A DNA stretch of 64,000 nt from Citrobacter arsenatis (GCF_004353845.1 NZ_CP037864.1:1984001-2048000); one strand, 5' to 3'; shown: positions 26,973 through 36,904, counted from the stretch's first letter. Made by a program: numbers and translations. The notes: generated by a model not told the origin, from the letters alone.

Positions 26973-28052
26973 TTGACACGTCTAACCCTGGCGTTAGATG
27001 TCATGGGGGGCGATTTTGGCCCTACCGTGACAGTGCCTGCAGCATTGCAGGCACTGAATTCTAATTCGCAACTCACACTTCTTTTAGTCGGGGATCCCGA
27101 TACAATCACGCCATTACTTGCCAAAGCTGACTTCGAACAACGTTCACGTCTGCAGATTATCCCTGCTCAGTCAGTTATTGCCAGTGATGCCCGGCCCTCG
27201 CAAGCTATTCGCGCCAGTCGTGGAAGCTCAATGCGTGTTGCCCTGGAGCTCGTGAAAGAAGGTCGAGCGCAAGCCTGTGTCAGCGCCGGTAATACGGGGG
27301 CGCTAATGGGACTTGCGAAGTTATTGCTCAAACCCCTTGAGGGGATTGAGCGTCCTGCGCTGGTGACGGTTTTACCTCATCAGCAAAAGGGCAAAACGGT
27401 GGTGCTGGATTTAGGCGCCAACGTGGATTGTGATAGCACGATGTTGGTGCAATTTGCCGTCATGGGTTCCGTGCTGGCAGAAGAGGTGGTTGGCATTGCC
27501 AATCCCCGAGTTGCGTTGCTCAATATCGGCGAAGAAGAAACCAAGGGTCTCGACAGTATTCGGGATGCTTCTGCTGTGCTAAAAACAATCCCTTCCATTA
27601 ATTATATCGGCTATCTTGAAGCCAATGAGTTACTGACTGGCAAAACTGATGTGTTGGTCTGTGACGGCTTTACAGGTAATGTCACATTAAAGACGATGGA
27701 AGGTGTTGTCAGAATGTTCCTTTCACTGCTGAAGTCTCAGGGTGAGGGCAAAAAACGGTCGTGGTGGCTGCTGTTATTAAAACGTTGGTTACAAAAAAGC
27801 CTGACAAGGCGATTTAGTCACCTCAACCCCGACCAGTATAATGGCGCCTGTCTGTTAGGATTGCGCGGCACGGTGATTAAGAGTCATGGTGCGGCCAATC
27901 AGCGAGCATTTGAAGTCGCGATTGAACAGGCAGTGCAGGCGGTGCAGCGACAAGTTCCTCAGCGAATTGCCGCTCGCCTGGAATCTGTATACCCAGCCGG
28001 ATTCGAACTGCTGGACGGTGGCGAAAGCGTAAATTCACGAACACACAGATAA
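26973..28052 (+). CDS. plsX: Phosphate acyltransferase PlsX
   Basis: A 359-residue enzyme that makes acyl-phosphate from acyl-ACP at the start of phospholipid synthesis. The start is the rare codon TTG (MTRLTLALDVMGGDFGP), as known for E. coli plsX, and there is no better downstream ATG before the conserved DVMGGD. SAGNTGALMG is also conserved. The 121-bp gap after rpmF has two small hairpins (near 26880 and 26930) that may modulate read-through. The C-terminus is a few residues longer than in K-12. Confidence 0.94.
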   Translation: MTRLTLALDVMGGDFGPTVTVPAALQALNSNSQLTLLLVGDPDTITPLLAKADFEQRSRLQIIPAQSVIASDARPSQAIRASRGSSMRVALELVKEGRAQACVSAGNTGALMGLAKLLLKPLEGIERPALVTVLPHQQKGKTVVLDLGANVDCDSTMLVQFAVMGSVLAEEVVGIANPRVALLNIGEEETKGLDSIRDASAVLKTIPSINYIGYLEANELLTGKTDVLVCDGFTGNVTLKTMEGVVRMFLSLLKSQGEGKKRSWWLLLLKRWLQKSLTRRFSHLNPDQYNGACLLGLRGTVIKSHGAANQRAFEVAIEQAVQAVQRQVPQRIAARLESVYPAGFELLDGGESVNSRTHR

Positions 28053-28129
28053 CGATGCGTTTGTGAATGCTGTCAGCGTATCAGCGATTTGCTCGTGGCG
28101 GTATATAACCAAAAAGTGACTGAGCGTAC

Positions 28130-29083
28130 ATGTATACGAAGATTATTGGTACTGGCAGCTATCTGCCTGAACAAGTGCGTACTAACGCCGATTTGGAAAA
28201 AATGGTCGAGACCTCTGATGAGTGGATCGTCACTCGTACAGGTATCCGTGAACGCCATATTGCAGCGCCAAATGAAACAGTTGCGACGATGGGCTTTGCC
28301 GCCGCAAACCGTGCAATTGAAATGGCGGGCATTGACAAAGAACAAATTGGTCTGATTGTGGTAGCTACCACATCATCCACTCACGCATTTCCAAGCGCGG
28401 CATGCCAGATCCAAAGTATGCTGGAGATCAAAGGCTGTCCGGCGTTTGACGTTGCGGCTGCTTGTGCCGGTTTCACCTATGCTCTGAGCGTTGCCGACCT
28501 GTACGTTAAGTCTGGCGCAGTTAAGCATGCTCTGGTCGTTGGCTCTGACGTCCTGGCCCGTACCTGCGATCCGACCGATCGCGGAACGATCATTATTTTC
28601 GGTGATGGTGCGGGAGCGGTTGTACTGAGTGCATCAGAAGAACCCGGCATTATCTCCACGCATCTGCACGCTGACGGTCGCTATGGCGAACTGTTAACGC
28701 TGCCTAACGCCGATCGCGTGAACCCAGAAAACCCGATTCACCTGACGATGGCGGGTAACGAAGTATTTAAAGTCGCGGTGACAGAGCTTGCGCACATCGT
28801 TGATGAAACGCTGGAAGCCAATAATCTTGACCGTTCTGCGCTGGACTGGCTGGTGCCGCATCAGGCTAACCTGCGCATTATCAGCGCAACCGCGAAAAAG
28901 CTGGGTATGTCAATGGATAACGTTGTCGTGACGCTCGACAGACATGGTAATACCTCCGCGGCCTCCGTACCGTGCGCGCTGGACGAAGCCGTCCGCGACG
29001 GGCGTATTAAAGCTGGGCAGTTGGTATTGCTTGAAGCCTTCGGGGGTGGATTCACCTGGGGCTCCGCGCTGGTTCGTTTCTAG
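28130..29083 (+). CDS. fabH: Beta-ketoacyl-ACP synthase III FabH
   Basis: A 317-residue condensing enzyme that starts fatty acid synthesis from acetyl-CoA and malonyl-ACP. The catalytic triad is visible: Cys in DVAAACAGFTYAL, His in VPHQANLRI and Asn in HGNTSAASVP. Same length as E. coli FabH; operon position conserved. Confidence 0.97.
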   Translation: MYTKIIGTGSYLPEQVRTNADLEKMVETSDEWIVTRTGIRERHIAAPNETVATMGFAAANRAIEMAGIDKEQIGLIVVATTSSTHAFPSAACQIQSMLEIKGCPAFDVAAACAGFTYALSVADLYVKSGAVKHALVVGSDVLARTCDPTDRGTIIIFGDGAGAVVLSASEEPGIISTHLHADGRYGELLTLPNADRVNPENPIHLTMAGNEVFKVAVTELAHIVDETLEANNLDRSALDWLVPHQANLRIISATAKKLGMSMDNVVVTLDRHGNTSAASVPCALDEAVRDGRIKAGQLVLLEAFGGGFTWGSALVRF

Positions 29084-29098
29084 TATAAGGATTTAATC

Positions 29099-30028
29099 AT
29101 GACGCAATTTGCATTTGTGTTTCCGGGGCAGGGGTCCCAGACCGTTGGGATGTTGTCTGAAATGGCAGCAAGCTACCCAATTGTTGAAGAAACTTTTGCT
29201 GAAGCATCAGCTGCGCTGGGCTATGATCTGTGGGCGTTGACTCAGCAGGGTCCAGCCGAAGAACTGAATAAAACCTGGCAGACGCAGCCAGCACTGTTGA
29301 CCGCATCTGTCGCGCTTTATCGCGTATGGCAGCAGCAGGGTGGTAAAACACCTGCACTGATGGCAGGTCACAGCCTGGGTGAATACTCTGCGCTGGTATG
29401 TGCGGGTGTTATCGGTTTTGCCGATGCTGTACGTCTGGTTGAACTGCGTGGCAAATTCATGCAGGAAGCGGTTCCGGAAGGCACTGGCGGCATGTCTGCT
29501 ATTATCGGTCTGGACGACACTGCTATCGCTAAAGCGTGTGAAGAGTCTGCCGAAGGTCAGGTGGTTTCACCGGTAAACTATAACTCACCGGGTCAGGTGG
29601 TTATTGCCGGGCACAAAGAAGCCGTAGAACGTGCCGGTGCTGCCTGTAAAGCCGCGGGTGCTAAGCGTGCTCTGCCGCTGCCGGTCAGCGTGCCTTCTCA
29701 CTGCGCGCTGATGAAACCTGCTGCTGAGAAACTGGCCGTTGAACTGCAGAAAATCACTTTTAACGCGCCGACCGTGCCGGTTGTGAACAACGTCGATGTG
29801 AAGTGCGAAACCGCCGCTGATGCTATTCGCGATGCGCTGGTTCGTCAGCTGTATAGCCCGGTTCAGTGGACTAAAACCGTTGAATTTATGGCATCCCAGG
29901 GCGTAGAGCACCTGTATGAAGTTGGTCCGGGTAAAGTTCTGACCGGTTTGACGAAACGTATTGTTGACACCCTGACTGCTTCGGCACTGAATGAGCCGGC
30001 GGCACTGTCTGCGGCGCTAGAGCAATAA
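29099..30028 (+). CDS. fabD: Malonyl-CoA:ACP transacylase FabD
   Basis: A 309-residue enzyme loading malonyl onto acyl carrier protein. The nucleophile elbow GHSLGEYSA carries the active Ser at about residue 92, and VPSHCALM holds the partner His. FPGQGSQ at the N-terminus is the acyltransferase signature. The gene follows fabH by 15 bases. Confidence 0.97.
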   Translation: MTQFAFVFPGQGSQTVGMLSEMAASYPIVEETFAEASAALGYDLWALTQQGPAEELNKTWQTQPALLTASVALYRVWQQQGGKTPALMAGHSLGEYSALVCAGVIGFADAVRLVELRGKFMQEAVPEGTGGMSAIIGLDDTAIAKACEESAEGQVVSPVNYNSPGQVVIAGHKEAVERAGAACKAAGAKRALPLPVSVPSHCALMKPAAEKLAVELQKITFNAPTVPVVNNVDVKCETAADAIRDALVRQLYSPVQWTKTVEFMASQGVEHLYEVGPGKVLTGLTKRIVDTLTASALNEPAALSAALEQ

Positions 30029-30040
30029 AAGAGGAAGACC

Positions 30041-30775
30041 ATGAGTTTTGAAGGAAAAATCGCGCTGGTTACCGGTGCAAGCCGTGGCATTGGCCGCGCA
30101 ATTGCTGAGACACTCGTTGCCCGTGGCGCGAAAGTTATCGGTACTGCAACCAGCGGAAGCGGCGCGCAGGCCATTAGCGAATACTTAGGTGCAAATGGTA
30201 AAGGTCTGATGTTGAATGTGACCGATCCGGCATCTATCGAATCTGTTCTGGAAAATATTCGCGCAGAATTTGGTGAAGTCGATATCCTGGTCAATAATGC
30301 CGGGATTACTCGTGATAACCTGTTAATGCGTATGAAAGATGACGAGTGGAACGATATTATCGAAACCAACCTGTCATCTGTTTTCCGTCTGTCAAAAGCG
30401 GTAATGCGAGCTATGATGAAAAAGCGTCATGGGCGTATTATCACTATCGGTTCTGTGGTTGGTACCATGGGAAATGCGGGTCAGGCTAACTACGCTGCGG
30501 CGAAAGCGGGTCTGATCGGCTTCAGTAAATCACTGGCACGCGAAGTTGCGTCTCGTGGCATTACTGTAAACGTTGTTGCTCCGGGCTTTATTGAAACGGA
30601 CATGACGCGTGCGCTGTCTGATGAGCAGCGTGCGGGTACGCTGGCGGCAGTACCTGCGGGTCGTCTTGGCGATCCGAAAGAAATCGCCAGCGCGGTTGCA
30701 TTTTTAGCTTCTGACGAAGCAAGTTACATCACAGGTGAGACTTTGCACGTCAACGGCGGGATGTACATGGTTTAA
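30041..30775 (+). CDS. fabG: 3-oxoacyl-ACP reductase FabG
   Basis: A 244-residue short-chain dehydrogenase reducing beta-ketoacyl-ACP with NADPH. The cofactor loop TGASRGIGRAIAE is N-terminal, and the Ser-Tyr-Lys triad sits in GSVVGTMGNAGQANYAAAKAG. Same length as in E. coli; 12 bases after fabD. Confidence 0.97.
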   Translation: MSFEGKIALVTGASRGIGRAIAETLVARGAKVIGTATSGSGAQAISEYLGANGKGLMLNVTDPASIESVLENIRAEFGEVDILVNNAGITRDNLLMRMKDDEWNDIIETNLSSVFRLSKAVMRAMMKKRHGRIITIGSVVGTMGNAGQANYAAAKAGLIGFSKSLAREVASRGITVNVVAPGFIETDMTRALSDEQRAGTLAAVPAGRLGDPKEIASAVAFLASDEASYITGETLHVNGGMYMV

Positions 30776-30792
30776 CCACGAGATAAAAAAAT

Positions 30793-30829
30793 TTGCGTTA
30801 TTAGGGTGAATGCCCTCAAAATAACGTAA
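30793..30829 (+). terminator. Hairpin between fabG and acpP
   Basis: TTGCGTTATT (30793-30802) pairs with AATAACGTAA (30820-30829), with one G-T wobble and an inner AGGG/CCCT pair. There is no long T run, so it is more likely a partial terminator or mRNA-stabilising element. The sequence is nearly the same in E. coli. Confidence 0.55.
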
Positions 30830-30857
30830 AATCGTGGTAAGACCTGCCGGGATTTAG

Positions 30858-30885
30858 TTGCAAATTTTTCAACATTTTATACACT
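30858..30885 (+). promoter_or_regulatory. acpP promoter
   Basis: TTGCAA (30858-30863) and TACACT (30880-30885) with 16-bp spacing, 45 bp before acpP. A separate promoter fits the very high expression of acyl carrier protein. Confidence 0.65.
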
Positions 30886-30930
30886 ACGAAAACCATCGCG
30901 AAAGCGAGTTTTGATAGGAAATTTAAGAGT

Positions 30931-31167
30931 ATGAGCACTATCGAAGAACGCGTTAAGAAAATTATCGGCGAACAGCTGGGCGTTAAGCAGGAAGAAGTAA
31001 CCAACAATGCTTCCTTCGTTGAAGACCTGGGCGCAGATTCTCTTGACACCGTTGAGCTGGTAATGGCTCTGGAAGAAGAGTTTGATACTGAGATTCCGGA
31101 CGAAGAAGCTGAGAAAATCACTACCGTTCAGGCTGCCATTGATTACATCAACGGCCACCAGGCGTAA
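30931..31167 (+). CDS. acpP: Acyl carrier protein
   Basis: A 78-residue acidic carrier. The Ser of [18 protein letters not shown] is the 4'-phosphopantetheine attachment site. It carries all intermediates of fatty acid synthesis. Essentially identical to E. coli AcpP. Confidence 0.98.
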
Positions 31168-31178
31168 GTGAACATCTC

Positions 31179-31207
31179 CAGGCGGTCATTCGACCGCCTG
31201 AGTTTTA
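31179..31207 (+). terminator. Terminator/attenuator between acpP and fabF
   Basis: A 9-bp perfect stem CAGGCGGTC (31179-31187) with GACCGCCTG (31192-31200), loop ATTC, then AGTTTTATCTTTTT. It probably ends most acpP transcripts, lowering fabF relative to acpP. Confidence 0.8.
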
Positions 31208-31252
31208 TCTTTTTATCCCACTTGAATTATTTTCCCTCCCTGGAGGACAACC

Positions 31253-32494
31253 GTGTCTAAGCGTCGTGTAGTTGTGACCGGACTGGGCATGTTGTCTCCT
31301 GTCGGCAATACCGTAGAGTCTACCTGGAAAGCTCTCCTTGCCGGTCAGAGTGGCATCAGCCTGATCGACCATTTCGATACTAGCGCCTATGCAACGAAAT
31401 TTGCTGGCTTAGTAAAGGATTTTAACTGTGAAGACATTATCTCGCGCAAAGAACAGCGCAAGATGGATGCCTTCATTCAATATGGAATTGTCGCTGGCGT
31501 TCAGGCCATGCAGGATTCTGGCCTCGAAATTACGGAAGAGAACGCCCACCGTATTGGCGCCGCTATTGGCTCCGGTATTGGCGGTCTCGGTCTTATCGAA
31601 GAAAACCATACCTCTCTGGTAAACGGTGGACCGCGTAAGATCAGCCCGTTCTTCGTTCCGTCGACGATTGTTAACATGGTGGCAGGTCACCTGACCATCA
31701 TGTACGGCCTGCAAGGGCCAAGCATCTCCATCGCGACTGCCTGTACTTCAGGCGTACATAACATCGGTCATGCCGCACGTATCATTGCATACGGTGATGC
31801 AGATGCGATGGTTGCGGGTGGTGCAGAAAAAGCCAGTACGCCGCTGGGCGTGGGTGGTTTTGGCGCTGCACGTGCGCTGTCTACACGTAATGATAACCCG
31901 CAAGCGGCGAGCCGCCCGTGGGATAAAGAGCGTGATGGCTTTGTGCTGGGCGACGGCGCAGGCATGGTGGTACTGGAAGAGTACGAGCATGCGAAAGCGC
32001 GCGGTGCAAAAATCTATGCTGAAGTGGTTGGCTTTGGGATGAGCAGCGATGCTTACCATATGACGTCACCACCGGAAAACGGTGCAGGTGCTGCGCTGGC
32101 AATGGTCAACGCGCTGCGTGATGCGGCTATCGAAGCGGGGCAAATCGGCTATGTTAACGCACATGGTACGTCCACCCCTGCAGGCGATAAAGCTGAAACC
32201 CAGGCAGTGAAATCCGTCTTTGGTGATGCTGCTAGCCGTGTGATGGTGAGCTCCACCAAATCCATGACCGGACACCTGTTGGGTGCGGCGGGCGCGGTAG
32301 AGTCAATTTTCTCTATTCTGGCGCTGCGCGATCAGGCTATTCCGCCAACCATCAACCTGGATAATCCGGATGAAGGTTGCGACCTGGACTTCGTGCCACA
32401 CGAAGCGCGTCAGGTAAGCGGTATGGAGTACACCCTGTGTAACTCCTTTGGCTTCGGTGGCACCAACGGTTCTTTGATCTTTAAAAAGATTTAA
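31253..32494 (+). CDS. fabF: Beta-ketoacyl-ACP synthase II FabF
   Basis: A 413-residue elongating condensing enzyme that also adjusts unsaturated chain length with temperature. Active Cys in TACTSGVHNIGHA, His in NAHGTSTPAGD and TKSMTGHLLGAAGAVE. The start is GTG with TGGAGGACAACC upstream. Same length as in E. coli. Confidence 0.97.
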   Translation: MSKRRVVVTGLGMLSPVGNTVESTWKALLAGQSGISLIDHFDTSAYATKFAGLVKDFNCEDIISRKEQRKMDAFIQYGIVAGVQAMQDSGLEITEENAHRIGAAIGSGIGGLGLIEENHTSLVNGGPRKISPFFVPSTIVNMVAGHLTIMYGLQGPSISIATACTSGVHNIGHAARIIAYGDADAMVAGGAEKASTPLGVGGFGAARALSTRNDNPQAASRPWDKERDGFVLGDGAGMVVLEEYEHAKARGAKIYAEVVGFGMSSDAYHMTSPPENGAGAALAMVNALRDAAIEAGQIGYVNAHGTSTPAGDKAETQAVKSVFGDAASRVMVSSTKSMTGHLLGAAGAVESIFSILALRDQAIPPTINLDNPDEGCDLDFVPHEARQVSGMEYTLCNSFGFGGTNGSLIFKKI

Positions 32495-32533
32495 GTCTGT
32501 CAGGTGATGCGTTAGCATCGATAGCAATTTAAA

Positions 32534-32559
32534 AAGGTCCGCTTGTCGGGCCTTTTTTT
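32534..32559 (+). terminator. Terminator after fabF
   Basis: AAGGTCCG (32534-32541) pairs with CGGGCCTT (32547-32554) through one G-T wobble, followed by a seven-T run. Confidence 0.85.
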
Positions 32560-32629
32560 ATTCGGTTTTCTGTCCTTGTCCTGTGTACTTCATCCTGCCA
32601 AACTAGCGGACCAGAAATAAGGAGCCACC

Positions 32630-33439
32630 ATGTTCTTAATTAACGGCTGCGAGCAGAATATGCTGGCCGCAAGCGACCGGGCGACTCAATTCGGTGATGG
32701 CTGTTTTACCACGGCGCGTATTATCGACGGCGAAATTTGCCTCTTTGCCGCGCATCTTGCACGTTTACAAGAGGCTTGCCACAAATTGCTGATCCCTTTC
32801 GAAAATGGGTCAGAGCTGCAAAGTGAAATGAAAATGCTGGCGCAAGGGCACTCGCGTGGTGTGTTGAAAGTTATTATCAGCCGTGGCAGCGGTGGCCGGG
32901 GTTACAGTAGTGCGAACTGTCACAATGCCACACGTATTCTCTCTGTTTCAGCCAGGCCCGATCATTACGATCGCTGGCGGCAAGAGGGGATTACGCTGGC
33001 GCTAAGCCCAGTGCGACTGGGGCGTAATCCGCTACTTGCCGGACTTAAGCACCTGAATCGACTGGAGCAGGTGTTGATTCGCTCTCATCTTGAGCAGACA
33101 GATGCAGATGAAGCGCTGGTTCTTGACAGTGAGGGATGGGTTACGGAATGCTGTGCGGCTAACGTGTTCTGGCGTAAGGGCGATGTGGTTTACACTCCCC
33201 GGCTGGATCAGGCCGGAGTAAACGGCATTATGCGACAATTCTGTATCCGGATGCTGGCACAATCGCCGTTCAGCATTGTCGAAGTGTATGCCGGGTTGGA
33301 AGAGGTTATGCAGGCCGATGAAATTATCGTCTGTAATGCGTTAATGCCTGTTATTCCCGTGCGCGCTTGTGGCGACACGTTGCTGTCTTCACGTTTGTTA
33401 TTTGATTTTTTAGCCCCACTTTGTGAGCACCCGAATTAG
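32630..33439 (+). CDS. pabC: Aminodeoxychorismate lyase
   Basis: A 269-residue PLP enzyme (fold type IV) releasing pyruvate from 4-amino-4-deoxychorismate to give p-aminobenzoate for folate. The PLP lysine is in LAGLKHLNRLEQVLIR, and EGWVTECCAANVFW is the type IV signature. AAGGAGCCACC precedes the ATG. It heads the pabC-mltG-tmk-holB-ycfH run. Confidence 0.94.
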   Translation: MFLINGCEQNMLAASDRATQFGDGCFTTARIIDGEICLFAAHLARLQEACHKLLIPFENGSELQSEMKMLAQGHSRGVLKVIISRGSGGRGYSSANCHNATRILSVSARPDHYDRWRQEGITLALSPVRLGRNPLLAGLKHLNRLEQVLIRSHLEQTDADEALVLDSEGWVTECCAANVFWRKGDVVYTPRLDQAGVNGIMRQFCIRMLAQSPFSIVEVYAGLEEVMQADEIIVCNALMPVIPVRACGDTLLSSRLLFDFLAPLCEHPN

Positions 33440-33441
33440 TC

Positions 33442-34464
33442 ATGAAAAAATTGTTACTCGTTGTCCTGTTATTGCTGGTTGTGCTGGGCATTGCCGCGGG
33501 AGTGGGAATGTGGAAAGTTCGCCATCTGGCGGACAGTAAATTATTGATTAAAGAAGAGACTATTTTTACGCTGAAAGCGGGCACAGGCCGTCTGGCTCTC
33601 GGCGAACAGCTGTATGCGGACAAGGTTATCAATCGTCCGCGTGTGTTCCAGTGGCTGCTGCGTGTGGAACCTGAACTGTCGCATTTTAAAGCAGGAACCT
33701 ACCGCTTTACGCCTGATATGACGGTGCGTGACATGCTGCAACTGCTTGAAAGCGGTAAAGAGGCGCAGTTTCCGTTGCGCCTGGTTGAAGGGATGCGCCT
33801 GAGCGATTACCTCAAACAACTGCGCGATGCGCCGTACATCAAACATACGCTGAGCGATGATAGCTACGATACGGTTGCTCAGGCGCTGAAGGTGGAAAAT
33901 CCGCAATGGGTGGAAGGCTGGTTCTGGCCTGATACCTGGATGTATACCGCCAATACATCCGACGTGGCATTGCTAAAACGTGCGCATCAGAAAATGGTTA
34001 AAGCGGTGGATACTGTGTGGGAAGGGCGCGCTGAAGGACTGCCTTATCAGGATAAAAATCAGTTGGTAACCATGGCCTCCATTATCGAAAAAGAGACAGC
34101 GGTTGCCAGCGAGCGCGACCAGGTGGCTTCGGTCTTTATTAACCGCTTACGGATTGGCATGCGTTTACAAACCGATCCAACGGTGATTTACGGAATGGGG
34201 ACACGGTATAATGGCAAGTTGTCGCGTGTGGACTTAGATACCCCGACCGCCTATAACACCTATACCATTACGGGGCTACCGCCTGGCCCAATTGCCATGC
34301 CGGGAGAGGCCTCGTTGCAGGCCGCGGCACATCCGGCCAAAACGCCGTATCTCTATTTCGTGGCTGACGGTAAAGGCGGCCACACGTTTAACACCAATCT
34401 TGCCAGCCATAACCGGTCCGTGCAGGATTACCTGAAAGTGCTTAAGGAAAAAAATGGGCAGTAA
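33442..34464 (+). CDS. mltG: Endolytic murein transglycosylase MltG
   Basis: A 340-residue inner-membrane enzyme that cuts growing glycan strands and sets their length. It has a single N-terminal membrane segment (LLLVVLLLLVVLGIAAGVG), a LysM-like subdomain, and the YceG catalytic core with Glu in ASIIEKETAVASERDQVASVFINRL. It starts two bases after pabC and overlaps tmk by 11 bases. Confidence 0.95.
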   Translation: MKKLLLVVLLLLVVLGIAAGVGMWKVRHLADSKLLIKEETIFTLKAGTGRLALGEQLYADKVINRPRVFQWLLRVEPELSHFKAGTYRFTPDMTVRDMLQLLESGKEAQFPLRLVEGMRLSDYLKQLRDAPYIKHTLSDDSYDTVAQALKVENPQWVEGWFWPDTWMYTANTSDVALLKRAHQKMVKAVDTVWEGRAEGLPYQDKNQLVTMASIIEKETAVASERDQVASVFINRLRIGMRLQTDPTVIYGMGTRYNGKLSRVDLDTPTAYNTYTITGLPPGPIAMPGEASLQAAAHPAKTPYLYFVADGKGGHTFNTNLASHNRSVQDYLKVLKEKNGQ

Positions 34465-35095
34465 CTATATCGTCATTGAAGGCCTGGAAGGCGCCGGAAA
34501 AACCACTGCGCGTAACGTGGTGGTGGAGACACTTGAGCAACTCGGTATTCGTGACATGGTTTTCACCCGCGAACCTGGTGGAACGCAGCTGGCTGAGAAA
34601 CTAAGAAGTCTGGTGCTGGATATTAAATCGGTCGGTGACGAGGTCATTACCGATAAAGCCGAAGTGCTGATGTTTTACGCGGCGCGTGTACAGTTGGTCG
34701 AAACGGTTATTAAACCTGCACTGGCGAGAGGCGCGTGGGTAATTGGCGATCGCCACGATCTGTCGACCCAGGCGTACCAGGGAGGCGGACGTGGTATCGA
34801 TCAAAACATGCTGGCAACCCTACGCGATGCAGTGCTCGGTGATTTTCGCCCGGACCTGACGCTCTACCTGGATGTGACTCCAGAAGTTGGGTTGAAGCGA
34901 GCCCGTGCTCGCGGCGAGCTGGATCGCATTGAGCAGGAATCTTTCGATTTCTTTAATCGCACCCGCGCGCGCTATCTTGAACTGGCTGCCAACGATGCCA
35001 GCATTCGTACTATCGATGCTACGCAGCCGCTGGAGGCTGTGATGGCTAATATCCGCAATACCATCACCCAGTGGGTGAAGGGGCAGGGCGCATGA
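34454..35095 (+). CDS. tmk: Thymidylate kinase
   Basis: A 213-residue enzyme phosphorylating dTMP to dTDP. The P-loop EGLEGAGKTT is at residues 9-18, FTREPGGT binds dTMP, and GDRHDLSTQAYQGGGR is the DR(Y/H) motif region with the lid to follow. It overlaps mltG at its start and holB at its stop (ATGA). Confidence 0.96.
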   Translation: MGSNYIVIEGLEGAGKTTARNVVVETLEQLGIRDMVFTREPGGTQLAEKLRSLVLDIKSVGDEVITDKAEVLMFYAARVQLVETVIKPALARGAWVIGDRHDLSTQAYQGGGRGIDQNMLATLRDAVLGDFRPDLTLYLDVTPEVGLKRARARGELDRIEQESFDFFNRTRARYLELAANDASIRTIDATQPLEAVMANIRNTITQWVKGQGA

Positions 35096-36096
35096 AATGG
35101 TACCCATGGTTGCGACCGGATTTTGAAAAACTGGTAGCCAGCTACCAGGCAGGTCGTGGTCACCATGCGTTACTGATTCAGGCATTACCCGGAATGGGTG
35201 ATGATGCGCTGATTTACGCGCTCAGTCGCTATTTGATGTGCCAGCAACCGGAAGGGCATAAAAGCTGCGGACACTGCCGGGGCTGTCAGCTGATGCAGGC
35301 GGGGACGCATCCTGACTACTATTCGCTGCTGCCGGAAAAAGGTAAAAGCACGCTGGGAGTTGATGCGGTACGCGAAGTCAGTGAAAAACTGTACGAGCAT
35401 TCACGTCTTGGCGGTGCGAAAGTGGTGTGGATCCCTGATGCCGCACAGTTAACCGATGCCGCCGCCAATGCCCTGCTGAAAACGCTGGAAGAACCGCCGG
35501 CGCAAACCTGGTTTTTCCTCGCCAGCACGGAGCCTGCACGTTTGCTGGCGACATTGCGCAGCCGCTGCCGGTTACATCACCTTGCTCCACCGGCTGAGTC
35601 GTACGCTATCTCCTGGCTTGCCCGTGAAGTGAGCGCGACTCCAGAAGCGCTGCTTAGCGCATTACGCCTGAGCGCAGGTTCGCCGGGTGCGGCACTCACG
35701 CTGTTACAGGCTGAGAGCTGGGGGCACCGCACGGATTTTTGTGCGGCACTGGCGAACACATTACGCGCAAATGACTGGTATATACTGCTCGCGGCGTTAA
35801 ATCACGACCAGGCTGCCGCCCGTTTACACTGGCTGGCAACGTTGTTGACGGATGCGTTGAAACGTCCGTACGGGGTTTCCCATTTAACGAATCCTGATGC
35901 GCTGGACCTGGTATCTTCTGTCGCAGAACGGTTATCCGTCGCCCAGATACAGGCAATACTTGGTGACGTTTGTCATTGCCGCCAGCAGTTGCTGAACGTG
36001 ACTGGCGTTAACCGTGAGCTGGTGTTAACCGATCTTATCCTTCGAATTGAGCATTACCTGCAACCAGGCACCGTATTGCCTGTTCCCCATCTTTGA
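35092..36096 (+). CDS. holB: DNA polymerase III delta-prime subunit HolB
   Basis: A 334-residue clamp-loader subunit. The zinc-binding cluster CQQPEGHKSCGHCRGCQ has the four expected cysteines, and the SRC sensor motif is in TLRSRCRLHHL. It lacks a functional Walker A, as is normal for delta-prime. The ATG at 35092 (MKWYPWLRPDF) gives the E. coli length and overlaps the tmk stop; an open frame extending seven codons earlier is not used. The C-terminal third diverges most from E. coli. Confidence 0.95.
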   Translation: MKWYPWLRPDFEKLVASYQAGRGHHALLIQALPGMGDDALIYALSRYLMCQQPEGHKSCGHCRGCQLMQAGTHPDYYSLLPEKGKSTLGVDAVREVSEKLYEHSRLGGAKVVWIPDAAQLTDAAANALLKTLEEPPAQTWFFLASTEPARLLATLRSRCRLHHLAPPAESYAISWLAREVSATPEALLSALRLSAGSPGAALTLLQAESWGHRTDFCAALANTLRANDWYILLAALNHDQAAARLHWLATLLTDALKRPYGVSHLTNPDALDLVSSVAERLSVAQIQAILGDVCHCRQQLLNVTGVNRELVLTDLILRIEHYLQPGTVLPVPHL

Positions 36097-36106
36097 GAGA
36101 GACATT

Positions 36107-36904
36107 ATGTTTTTAGTCGACTCACACTGCCATCTTGATGGCCTGGATTATCAATCTCTGCATAAGGACGTGGATGACGTGCTGGCGAAAGCGGCCGCAC
36201 GCGATGTGAAATTCTGTCTTGCCGTCGCGACCACTCTGCCAGGATACCGCAGTATGCGCGAGCTGGTGGGTGAACGTGACAATGTGGTTTTCTCCTGCGG
36301 CGTGCATCCGTTGAATCAGGATGAAGCCTATGATGTTGAAGACCTGCGCCGTTTTGCCGCCGAAGAGGGCGTTGTGGCGATGGGGGAAACCGGGCTGGAC
36401 TATTTTTACACGCCGGAAACAAAGGTGCGCCAGCAGGAATCTTTTATCCACCATATTCAGATTGGTCGTGAGTTACAAAAGCCGGTTATCGTGCATACCC
36501 GTGATGCGCGAGCCGATACGCTGTCGATTCTGCGCGAAGAAAAAGTGACGGATTGTGGTGGCGTACTACACTGTTTTACAGAGGACAGAGAAACGGCGGG
36601 TAAATTGCTGGATCTCGGATTTTATATCTCGTTTTCCGGCATCGTTACGTTCCGTAACGCAGAGCAGCTCCGTGATGCCGCCCGCTATGTTCCTCTGGAT
36701 CGGTTGTTGGTTGAGACGGACTCTCCCTACCTTGCGCCTGTTCCGCATCGTGGAAAAGAGAATCAGCCCGCCATGACTCGCGACGTTGCGGAGTACATGG
36801 CTGTAGTGAAAGGTGTTGCCGTTGAAGAACTGGCACAGGCAACCACTGATAACTTTGCCCGCCTGTTTCACATCGATGCTTCTCGCCTGCAATCAGTTCG
36901 TTAA
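36107..36904 (+). CDS. ycfH: TatD family metal-dependent hydrolase YcfH
   Basis: A 265-residue predicted metal-dependent DNase of the TatD family. The metal site DSHCHLDG is at residues 5-12, ETGLDYFY has the bridging Glu, and VETDSPYLAP is the C-terminal Asp motif. Its cellular role is not firmly known. The ATG at 36107 after GAGAGAC gives the family length; the upstream in-frame extension overlaps holB. Confidence 0.93.
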   Translation: MFLVDSHCHLDGLDYQSLHKDVDDVLAKAAARDVKFCLAVATTLPGYRSMRELVGERDNVVFSCGVHPLNQDEAYDVEDLRRFAAEEGVVAMGETGLDYFYTPETKVRQQESFIHHIQIGRELQKPVIVHTRDARADTLSILREEKVTDCGGVLHCFTEDRETAGKLLDLGFYISFSGIVTFRNAEQLRDAARYVPLDRLLVETDSPYLAPVPHRGKENQPAMTRDVAEYMAVVKGVAVEELAQATTDNFARLFHIDASRLQSVR